Assembly (NCBI GenBank): GCA_937899715.1
Contig: CALCNX010000121.1
Location: 5,296 to 69,295, forward strand
Origin: an uncultured bacterium
GTDB lineage: Bacteria; Bacteroidota; Ignavibacteria; Kapaibacteriales; UBA4661
Direction of reading: 5' to 3'
DNA: 64,000 nucleotides
Positions 57,601-64,000 of this stretch are shown one piece after another (position 1 is the first letter of the stretch; the number at the start of each line of letters is the position of its first letter). The position numbers and the translations under genes were made by a program. The notes beneath the pieces were generated by a model, which saw only the letters and a program-made list of their open reading frames with translations, did no database searches and was not told where the DNA came from.

Positions 57601-60600
57601 CCACGCCTGTGAACTGGTTATTGCGCAAACGCAAGATTTCAAGCGTTTTCAAGGTTGCAATGGAACTTGGGAGCGCTCCTGTCAGTTGATTGCCGGACAA
57701 ATCCAGCACTTTGAGCGCAGGAAGTTCTGCCAGAAGCGACGGCAACGAACCCTGAAGCCCGTTGTTCGCAAGCACAAGCCGTGTTACTTGACCATTTTCA
57801 ACTGTTACCCCTGCCCACGAGGACACGGGTATTTCCGTCGCCCAATTGCGCTCGTTGAACCACGCACCACCGCCCGTGAGCGCATAGATACGCACCAAAA
57901 CGCTGGAATCGCGCTGAATAGGCGTAAGACCTTCGCCGCCCGTGGAAGCAGAGACAAACCGAAAGACTGCAACCGATGTCGCTACGCCGTTTGGCGTTGT
58001 TATCCGCACCGAACCCGACGTAGCGCCCACAGGAACAATTGCCGCTAGCAGCGTTGGCGACACAACCCGAAACGATGCTGCGGTCACGCCACCGAACTGC
58101 ACCAGCCCCGCATTCGCAATATTTTGTCCCGTAATGAACACCTCAGCACCCGCTTCACCTGTGGGCGGTGTGAAAGAGAAAATGCTGGGCGGCGGACCAA
58201 GTGAAACAATAACTGTAAAAGATGAACCGCTCACTGCCTGCCCCTGCTGCGTTACAACGCGCACCGTGCCGGATGTGGCTTGTGCGCTGAGTGTCGCCAC
58301 GATTCGCGTGTCGCTTGCTACGCTGAAACTTGCTACGGACACCCCGCCAACGCTTACACTCGTCACATTCACAAAATCAGTTCCGGTGATTTCCACACTC
58401 GCGCCCGTTGCACCGGAGGTAGGCGAAAAAGCGGTAATTGTTGGCGGAAAGAGGAAACGGAAGTCCTGCGTGGAGCGGACAGTACCGCCTGCTGCAATAA
58501 CATCAACTTTACCGCTTGCTCCTCCGGGTGCAATTTTTGCCCGAACTGACTGCGGCGAAACGGCTTGAATACTATCAGCTTTGATGCCGCCAAAGCTGAC
58601 ACTTGTTACACCCACTAAATTCGCACCCGTTATCTGCACCCAAGCGCCCGCGCCTGCGGACGGCGTGAAAGAAGTGATTTGCGGCGGCAGAACGTATTGA
58701 AAAATCGTCTTGGACGTATCGCGCCCGCCGAGAGCAGAAATGACAATGGCGTTTGTACTGTTCTGCATTTGCGGCGGCATGGTGAAAGTGATGGCAGTCG
58801 TGGAATTCACCATAAAGCCCGTGATATTGACGTTCCCAAAGCGGAGTGTATCAACATTCACAAAATTTCGCCCCACAAGCCGTACAGACGTGTTTGCACC
58901 GCCGACGGGCGGAATAATGCTGTCAATTTTAGGGGCAGGAATAAACGTAAATGCGGTCGGCGATATGGCTGTGCCGGAGGGCATCACAACCGTAATTCGA
59001 CCGGAAAGCGATATTGATTTCAGCGTTATGCGTAGCTCTGTGGGCGAAATCAGTGCGGCAGAGGCGTTTGCCGTGCCGCTTGCCGAATCCAAATACGTCG
59101 AACCAATAAAAACAGAATCTATCGGCTGAAAATCTGTTCCCCGCACTGTAATAACCGTGTTTGCGCCACCTTGCGCGGGGCTAATGCTGGTGATATTGGG
59201 CGCACCGAAAAATGAAAATGTCGTTACCGATGCGGCAGTACCACCGGGATTTTGCACCTTCACTACACCACTAGCGCCATTCCCAACTTCAGCCACAAGC
59301 TGCGTTGGGGAAAGAACCGTAACGTTTGGCGAAGTAACGCCACCAAAGCTGACCGTGACGGGGCTAATAAAGTTTTGCCCGATGACAGTGATAATGCTTC
59401 CCGGGAAGCCACTGGCGGGATTAAAACTTGTGATTTGGGGTGGTACGACGACCGTAAAATTCTGTGGCGCTGTGGCAATACCGCCCGGAGTGGTAACGGT
59501 AACTGCTCCCGTGATTGCGCCCGGTGCGACCGTTGCGCGGATTTGCGTGGGAGAATCAATAATGACATTTTGCGCTGCAACGCCGCCGATACTGACGGTT
59601 GAGCCGGGAATAAAAGCTGCTCCAGTGATGGTGAGTTGCGTTCCCACTCCGCCGGACGCAGGCGCAAAAGCAACGACCAACGGCGCACCGGCGCTGGTGG
59701 TGATAGTAACCGTCACGGAAGTAGCAACTATAGGCGCTCCCGCCGTGCGATAGAGCGTGATAACGGCTTGAGTGCTGCCTCCGGCAAGGGGAGGATTCAA
59801 CCAATTTACCACGAGATTAGGAACAGTATTGTTCGATTGATTCAAGAACGACGTATTGTAGACACACGAAAGCTGCGCCGTACCGCCCGCAGCAGGTGCA
59901 ATCGCAAGATTAAGTGTCGATTCGTTTGCATCCAACAAGCCCGTACGCTGCGAGAAAATGCCCCACCGCATCGTAAAGGGTGCTCCGGCATTGATAATAG
60001 ACGGCAAACCAAACGAGGCTGTACTGGAAGCCTGGCTAAAAGCGAGCGTGAGAGGCAGCATCTGGCACGAAACATTTTTGCTATCGGTGTATCCGAAAGC
60101 ATCCTGCACCTGCAAAGAATACGTCGCACTTGTTTGTAGAAAAACGCTTGGATTGGTCGTGTTTGTAGGTGCAATATTCGTCGTCGGCATCCAAGAAAGC
60201 GTGATTGGGCTTGTGCCGCCGCGTAGTGAGGCAGTTGTGATTTGCGTGATTTTATTGAATCGCACAAACTGCGTTTCAGCCACAATATTGGGGACAAATC
60301 GTATTTCGACGGTTGCCGACGACGAATTCATGCCGTCGCTAACGCTGTATGTAAAGAAATCGGCATCATCAAGATTAGCCGGACGATTGGGCGAGTAGGT
60401 CAGATTGCCGAGAGCATCCAATCCCACTGTTGCCATCGTGGAGCCACCGTTTGCACCACTCAGCGAGAATGTAATAGGACTGCCGCCCACTCTGCTGCCG
60501 GGCAGCACCGCAGTTGCCACGCCACTCACACCCACATTCCCGGCAACTTTGAGCGAATTGTCCGCCCACTGCGGCGCTGTGGGCTGCCCAACCCCCGTTA

Positions 60601-63600
60601 AGGTAACGGTATTGTTCAAATTCGACAAATCAGCACTTTGACTCGGATAACCTTCGTTAAAACGCCAGTAACCGCGCAAGTTGGCTGCATTAGGGTGGCT
60701 GCCTTGTAATTCGCGCCCGCGCCAGTCAGCAATGGTTGTTTGCGGGAGCGCCGTGTTCCAGAGCCGAACTTCGTCTATTGCTCCGCGCCAAAAATCATTT
60801 GTGCCGCCATTGGAGCCGATGTGCAAACGTCCGCCCGTTCCCGCACCAAGCGCCAAATTGTCCTGCCCTGCCAGTCGCCCATCAATGTAGTACGTGATAG
60901 TTCCACCGGAATAAGTTACTGCAATATGATATTGCGTAAAGCGACGGAACGCACCGACAGCTGCTGTCTTTTGCATCAAACCATTCGTAAATCTGAAACC
61001 AGCAAGGATATTTCCCAAATGAACACTAAACTTCATTCCGGCGGTATTACCACCGTCTCCGATGGAAAAAAAGCAAGGATCGTATCCGGCTCCGCCTATT
61101 GACCACGCCGGACGCACGAGTGCTTCGACGGTGAAGGTTGAAAGCGAATCATAACTTGGGTGCGTGGCGGCGAATGCTTCTTGATTAAGCGATAGAGCAG
61201 AACCGCCATACTGCACTTGCCAGCCAAAACCTGCTTTAGGCGGATATGAGACTGTGCCCGCTGCAATGAAACGACTTGTACCGGAGGGGACGGTGCCCGT
61301 GGTAACACTGCTATAGAGACCGCTTGAAGTGGATGTGCCGCCCGCAAAGAAATAAGGCAGTGTGGCGGTTGCTGTCGTGTTATCATTGAACCCCAGCGCC
61401 ATTCCACCCGCAAAACCACCGGTCTTGAACACGGCAGCCTGCATTTGGTTTATCTGCCCCGTATTGACCACCGTTCGCCAATACTCGGTGCTGCTCAGTG
61501 CAGACAAAGGAGACACTGCCGTTCCGCCTGAATTAGTGGAATATGCTTCCGCGGCAACGACCGTCCCACCCGCCACATTCATATTTTGCAGGAGCATCGG
61601 TAAAAACTGTCCACCTTTGCCAAGGGGATAAAGAAAAGCCCCCGGCGCACTCGCAAGTGTTCTCTGTAGCGGTCCATCCACATACCCGGCTCCGGTTGTT
61701 GCAAAAGTAACAGAAGGATTAACAGCACCAACTGTAGTACCAAGTATGCGGAGAATACCATTCGCCCCCTGCCCCGATTGGAGAATACCGCTCGTAATAG
61801 ATAAGAAAGCAGGTCCTGCAAGGTCTATCCTATCGGCAGATGTACCGGGCATAATGACACGGGAACCAATGGGTTTATCAATAAGGAAATTGGCGTTTAG
61901 TGATGGTGGTGTTGGTGCAAATGGTGCTTCAGCGCCTGTCATGGTGTGGTTATTTGCGCCAGTAAACAAAAGATTTGAGCCTGTGTTATACCCCACGACA
62001 GCAGCCGAAGGACTAATAATGCTTCCTGTTCCATCAAGACGTAAAGTCCCTGTACTTTGTATTTGCATAAGGCTATTAGGCACACCAACCAAGGTAAGGC
62101 TAGCACCATTACTCAACCAAATTGTCCCATTGGGCTGTGCCCCCAAGATACTTCCGGGCTGATTTGCTACTGTATTGACTGCATTATTAAGTTGCAGCCC
62201 AAAGGAGTTGGTGGCAAGTTTCCCGCCGGATGGAGGGGTGACATTGACACTGCCGCAGGTAACACTACCAAACACAGACGTACTTGCACCCAGAGTAACA
62301 AAACCGGGTGTAGCTAAAACAAGTACGCCACCGGGCATTGTCGGCGGTAGTTCCTGCGGGGTAGTTATTTTATTTCCACCGCCCACATAACGAAGAATAG
62401 CATTTGGTGCTTGATAGTTAATAGCATTTGCCCCCTGCACGGTTGCCACATCATTCAAAATACACGCACCGTTTCCTGCAACGTTCAATGCCCCGTTATT
62501 GGTCAATGTTAGATTGGGAGCGAGTTCCAGTATTGCATTGGCATTGACGTTCAGAGTAGTGCCGCTGGTAGTGGTGTAATATCTACCTGCACCGCTGCCA
62601 TTCAAAAGCAATCGACCGCCCGCATTCACATTCCATGTGCCTTGGTTCAGCAGAAAGCTGCCATTAACTGTAAGCATACTTGCTACGCCATTCACCGTAC
62701 TTCCGGGCTTATTGACGAGAATCGTGCCGTTCATCGGACCACCGCCGGAGACTTCCTGACCATCCACCGTAAAAGTGTTTGCGCCAATATATTCAAGTGT
62801 ATCGTTGGATCCGCCATAATTGATAAGCGATCCTCCGCCTAAGGCAGGATTTCCTTCTATTTGAACTTTTCCAGAAGAATTGACATTGAGATTTGCGTTA
62901 AGGAAAAAAGATACACCGTGCTTCACTAGCCAAATTCCTTGCATGGTCGTTGCCGTTGTTAAACTAGTTCCGGTTGCATTATTGATTGTAACGGTAACTC
63001 CGCTTGGAATAGTTGGCGGACACTCTTTCCCGATATTATGGCCAGGAGTAAACGCATAGGATAACTTAGATCCTGATTGATAAAAGGGGGTAAACGTTGC
63101 AGGGGCATAAAGAGGATCGCCCTGGATTTCCAGCTCTCCACCATTAAGAATGGCAAAACCAGCAACAGCACTATTGACGTTGTTATTATTGAAAAATTTA
63201 TGCTGATGTTTTATTGAAAACCTACCACTTTGAACAAAGAGATTTGACCCGTTTGCAAGAACGGATTGCCCATTCAAGCCTACATTTACCGAAACAGTAG
63301 AAATGACGTTGATAATGAGCTTTGAACCACCGGCAGCAATTGTCAATCCGCTCAGAATATCCATTCCAAAATTTCCGGTGAATGTCGTTACAGTGCCGCC
63401 ACTTACGAGAATACTATTGACTCCAATACCAACTGTGAGTGTAAGCGTAGGATTACCACTATTGACATCGAAAGAAATAATGTCAACATTCGTTGGAACC
63501 GAAGCACCACTCGCACCGCCGGATGTACCACTCCAATTATTAGTGCTATTCCAAATACCATCCCCACCAGTCACCCAAAATCTATTTGCAGCATATCCGC

Positions 63601-63694
63601 AGCCCCCTGTAAAAAAGATAACACAGCTAATTGCTACAAGAAGTAATAAGCGCCACAAGCGGCATGTTGCCAAATATGTAAAAGGAGAGTTCAT
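54608..63694 (-). CDS. Giant protein E: T9SS-exported protein with LamG, cadherin-like, TIG and LRR domains (3028 aa)
   Basis: The signal peptide is residues 1-36 (LWRLLLLVAISCVIFF, cleavage near GYAA). A beta-helix-like region (37-815) ends with the YPLGKGGQFLP and STEYWRT elements. A LamG-like jellyroll follows (about 823-1015; FTVEALVRPAW, YYIDGRLAG, DEVRLWN, YWRFNEG), then a cadherin-like domain (about 1048-1135; DADFFTYSVSDG). Seven TIG domains (1335-1917), LRRs (1920-2320) with an IYALTGGGAWFNERNW cap, an Ig-like domain (YQWYK...YTCYVRN), and FN3-like, ASH-like and cohesin-like domains come next. It ends in a T9SS type A sorting domain (about 2944-3028; LSPNPADNSVELAFAL). LamG domains often bind glycans or extracellular proteins, so surface binding is plausible. 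ATG 63694 is preferred; the frame opens to 63799. Confidence 0.88.
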   Translation of the reverse strand: MNSPFTYLATCRLWRLLLLVAISCVIFFTGGCGYAANRFWVTGGDGIWNSTNNWSGTSGGASGASVPTNVDIISFDVNSGNPTLTLTVGIGVNSILVSGGTVTTFTGNFGMDILSGLTIAAGGSKLIINVISTVSVNVGLNGQSVLANGSNLFVQSGRFSIKHQHKFFNNNNVNSAVAGFAILNGGELEIQGDPLYAPATFTPFYQSGSKLSYAFTPGHNIGKECPPTIPSGVTVTINNATGTSLTTATTMQGIWLVKHGVSFFLNANLNVNSSGKVQIEGNPALGGGSLINYGGSNDTLEYIGANTFTVDGQEVSGGGPMNGTILVNKPGSTVNGVASMLTVNGSFLLNQGTWNVNAGGRLLLNGSGAGRYYTTTSGTTLNVNANAILELAPNLTLTNNGALNVAGNGACILNDVATVQGANAINYQAPNAILRYVGGGNKITTPQELPPTMPGGVLVLATPGFVTLGASTSVFGSVTCGSVNVTPPSGGKLATNSFGLQLNNAVNTVANQPGSILGAQPNGTIWLSNGASLTLVGVPNSLMQIQSTGTLRLDGTGSIISPSAAVVGYNTGSNLLFTGANNHTMTGAEAPFAPTPPSLNANFLIDKPIGSRVIMPGTSADRIDLAGPAFLSITSGILQSGQGANGILRILGTTVGAVNPSVTFATTGAGYVDGPLQRTLASAPGAFLYPLGKGGQFLPMLLQNMNVAGGTVVAAEAYSTNSGGTAVSPLSALSSTEYWRTVVNTGQINQMQAAVFKTGGFAGGMALGFNDNTTATATLPYFFAGGTSTSSGLYSSVTTGTVPSGTSRFIAAGTVSYPPKAGFGWQVQYGGSALSLNQEAFAATHPSYDSLSTFTVEALVRPAWSIGGAGYDPCFFSIGDGGNTAGMKFSVHLGNILAGFRFTNGLMQKTAAVGAFRRFTQYHIAVTYSGGTITYYIDGRLAGQDNLALGAGTGGRLHIGSNGGTNDFWRGAIDEVRLWNTALPQTTIADWRGRELQGSHPNAANLRGYWRFNEGYPSQSADLSNLNNTVTLTGVGQPTAPQWADNSLKVAGNVGVSGVATAVLPGSRVGGSPITFSLSGANGGSTMATVGLDALGNLTYSPNRPANLDDADFFTYSVSDGMNSSSATVEIRFVPNIVAETQFVRFNKITQITTASLRGGTSPITLSWMPTTNIAPTNTTNPSVFLQTSATYSLQVQDAFGYTDSKNVSCQMLPLTLAFSQASSTASFGLPSIINAGAPFTMRWGIFSQRTGLLDANESTLNLAIAPAAGGTAQLSCVYNTSFLNQSNNTVPNLVVNWLNPPLAGGSTQAVITLYRTAGAPIVATSVTVTITTSAGAPLVVAFAPASGGVGTQLTITGAAFIPGSTVSIGGVAAQNVIIDSPTQIRATVAPGAITGAVTVTTPGGIATAPQNFTVVVPPQITSFNPASGFPGSIITVIGQNFISPVTVSFGGVTSPNVTVLSPTQLVAEVGNGASGVVKVQNPGGTAASVTTFSFFGAPNITSISPAQGGANTVITVRGTDFQPIDSVFIGSTYLDSASGTANASAALISPTELRITLKSISLSGRITVVMPSGTAISPTAFTFIPAPKIDSIIPPVGGANTSVRLVGRNFVNVDTLRFGNVNITGFMVNSTTAITFTMPPQMQNSTNAIVISALGGRDTSKTIFQYVLPPQITSFTPSAGAGAWVQITGANLVGVTSVSFGGIKADSIQAVSPQSVRAKIAPGGASGKVDVIAAGGTVRSTQDFRFLFPPTITAFSPTSGATGASVEITGTDFVNVTSVSVGGVSVASFSVASDTRIVATLSAQATSGTVRVVTQQGQAVSGSSFTVIVSLGPPPSIFSFTPPTGEAGAEVFITGQNIANAGLVQFGGVTAASFRVVSPTLLAAIVPVGATSGSVRITTPNGVATSVAVFRFVSASTGGEGLTPIQRDSSVLVRIYALTGGGAWFNERNWATEIPVSSWAGVTVENGQVTRLVLANNGLQGSLPSLLAELPALKVLDLSGNQLTGALPSSIATLKTLEILRLRNNQFTGVVPVLSTLASLQVLDLGNNRFVGDLPRGLCTLPNLREVRLDSNGFSGAIPSCIGDLKRVEVLNLSENLLSDSIPAAIGSMTALRELVLSGNQLSGVIPQTLGTQATVVVAAVNGLESKHGTPSLQSVANLRILDLSRNRLSGVIPASVGQCVALTTVNLSHNRLTGNLPLSFGNLTALQSLDISRNQLSEALPTYWGNLRQLQTLSLRANNFSGAVPLEIGRLSALTTMWLDSNAFTGLTDSVANLTTLKRFSMANNRLKALPQLRRTSGTTMDSMNVAFNAITFESLERNVAGIRSAVYSPQDSVLARMDTVVRVFGAFRVSGTIGGFANDYQWYKGSRLLVGATDSVLKLDRVARADTGEYTCYVRNRTASQLTLIRRVVSLRALPPQAPSERPILIAPQLAAQSVTITPTLVWSTTAYTSSYEVEISTTSDFSEMVVKQTVNDPFRTRLSLTAAQALVNLTTYFWRVRAVSEGLQGAWSDVGRFTTIPAGRTVNVETINFGRVLLRKTVERSLTVQNLSSAAVIVQSVRLVEQGTQGQFQSGGLTSAVRLEPDSSVVVKVRFTPTNVGEQTASVVVGYTVASSGSNVPTEVSFGTVLTGAGGALVFAGAEVDFGLLTAGLTKTESIQLTNVSLTPLTIGTKTDTSSENSNKAQFRLSDPLVKPITLQPNESAFVNVSCILTADTAATTIRGYVRFTAQVVTSLGMVNDTLSIPMLVSIRAPKTSDVAIAPRLIADQQQVAPGGIVTLGVKITKLDYLATSTCGNTAKEQAQCALGTLNRAADPVFTGDIVFNSQVLVPEAGESSLRRVASSGDFVTYTITPTRWVPDDAGALDSVLTRIRCRVIAGSTDATTLRVTRFLWDTTSAGKNLADKSQVIISLESSVDSLTASFTAAVSRAGGKRLIAPVDTVKTTLALSPNPADNSVELAFALQTAGALSFDILTLQGMVVMNTNREQYEAGTHSLRLETSRLASGSYLVRMKTSSGEVITERLQVVR
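56735..57935 (-). repeat. Plant-type leucine-rich repeats of protein E
   Basis: About 15 units, for example LKVLDLSGNQLTGALPSSIA. The C-x21-C pair lies within 57445-57525 and the non-LRR loop at about 57230-57300. Confidence 0.85.
60650..61225 (-). other. LamG-like (concanavalin A-like) domain in protein E
   Basis: About 190 residues with FTVEALVRPAW, YHIAVTYSGGTITYYIDG, GRLHIGSN and FWRGAIDEVRLWNTAL, the standard LamG/pentraxin-like strand order. It is the only such domain in the five giant proteins. Confidence 0.82.
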
Positions 63695-64000
63695 AACTAT
63701 ATCCCCGAAAGAATTGGGAACAAAATGTGATAACACAGTGAACTTACAATTTTCCAAAGACATTTGCAATGACTGTATGTCACGATGTTCTATGTCCAAA
63801 AGTCATAGTCAGTCAATAGTGCTATGAAGAAAGACCGCTCAACCCCAAAATCGTTATACCATTCTCCCATAAATAAACAGCAAAGCGCCCGCCCGAACTT
63901 TCGTTCGGGCGGGCGCTTTGTATAGGCACCTCGCAAAAGAAGGGAAACAACGTAAGAGCACTCTAGCACGCTGCACTCACTGGCTTGCACCTGATTTACC
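63695..64000. other. Upstream region of giant gene E and right edge of the window
   Basis: This 306-bp stretch holds the leader of gene E, an imperfect inverted repeat CTATG-N9-CATAG (63790-63808), and a possible promoter TTGACT-N18-TAGAAC. It also contains a strong terminator (63881-63920) for a reverse-strand gene beyond the right edge. Beyond the terminator, one reverse frame ends at a TGA at 63977-63979, but too few codons are visible to call a gene. Confidence 0.4.
63881..63920 (-). terminator. Strong intrinsic terminator of an upstream gene outside the window
   Basis: A perfect 18-bp stem (63881-63898 with 63903-63920) has a TTTC tetraloop. On the reverse strand it is followed by CTGTTTATTTA. 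It marks the right boundary of the giant-gene block and insulates gene E from the gene to its right. Confidence 0.85.

Noticed and set aside
10696..63694. Diversity-generating retroelement acting on the LRR or TIG regions
   Set aside because: No reverse transcriptase gene, template repeat or A-to-N mutation pattern was seen in the window.
63600..63694. Protein E as a lipoprotein (TGGC near the end of the signal peptide)
   Set aside because: The residues before the Cys do not fit a normal lipobox; a cleavage after GYAA and the T9SS signal at the C-terminus are more consistent.
63790..63990. Reverse-strand 66-codon frame at the right edge
   Set aside because: It runs through the strong terminator hairpin and shows no recognisable sequence.

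Overview
This window looks like chromosome of a free-living, Gram-negative member of the Bacteroidota/Chlorobiota (FCB) group. A Kapabacteria- or Ignavibacteria-like organism is a plausible guess, but no rRNA or other taxonomic marker is present. The main evidence is five giant exported proteins, each ending in a type IX secretion system (T9SS) type A sorting domain. They are accompanied by WG-repeat and YD-repeat secreted proteins, and Shine-Dalgarno sites are mostly absent. GC content is near 50% by eye. There is no tRNA, CRISPR array, insertion sequence or phage gene.

Left part (1-10.6 kb): ordinary single genes and small operons. In order they are: the C-terminal half of a ClpB disaggregase (reverse strand, running off the left edge, apparently lacking its N-terminal half); a small outer-membrane barrel candidate; a two-gene operon of exported repeat proteins (WG repeats, then YD repeats, joined by an overlapping stop/start); a membrane-bound class III adenylate cyclase with a HAMP domain; and an aldehyde-metabolism cluster. 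That cluster has an acetaldehyde-type aldehyde dehydrogenase, a DUF779 protein and an AraC-family regulator, with an arylamine N-acetyltransferase gene lying inside it.

Right part (10.7-63.7 kb): five paralogous giant genes, all on the reverse strand, take up about 51 kb. In transcription order they are called here E (3028 aa), D (2255 aa), C (3410 aa), B (4262 aa) and A (4119 aa). A LuxR-type response regulator with no kinase nearby sits between B and A. All five proteins share the same C-terminal half: a beta-helix-like module, an IPT/TIG array, plant-type leucine-rich repeats, one Ig-like domain, an FN3-like domain, ASH-like (choice-of-anchor D) domains, a cohesin-like domain, and the T9SS signal. 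The N-terminal halves differ: A has two beta-propellers and nine He_PIG domains, B has an internal duplication and a Cys-rich domain, C has long beta-helix stretches, E has a LamG domain, and D is the short version.

Each giant gene has its own upstream gap of about 115-305 bp, and terminators follow B, C and D, so they are probably separate transcripts. B and C share a promoter layout: a TTTGGGGCGAAA box at the same distance from a sigma70-like -35 box, with a second G-tract 20-21 bp further upstream. A carries a looser version of the G-tract pair. A, B and C also share a six-TIG layout, whereas D and E have seven TIG domains and a different LRR entry. The locus therefore looks like a family of T9SS-exported surface or extracellular proteins, a subset of which may be co-regulated, perhaps by the embedded response regulator.
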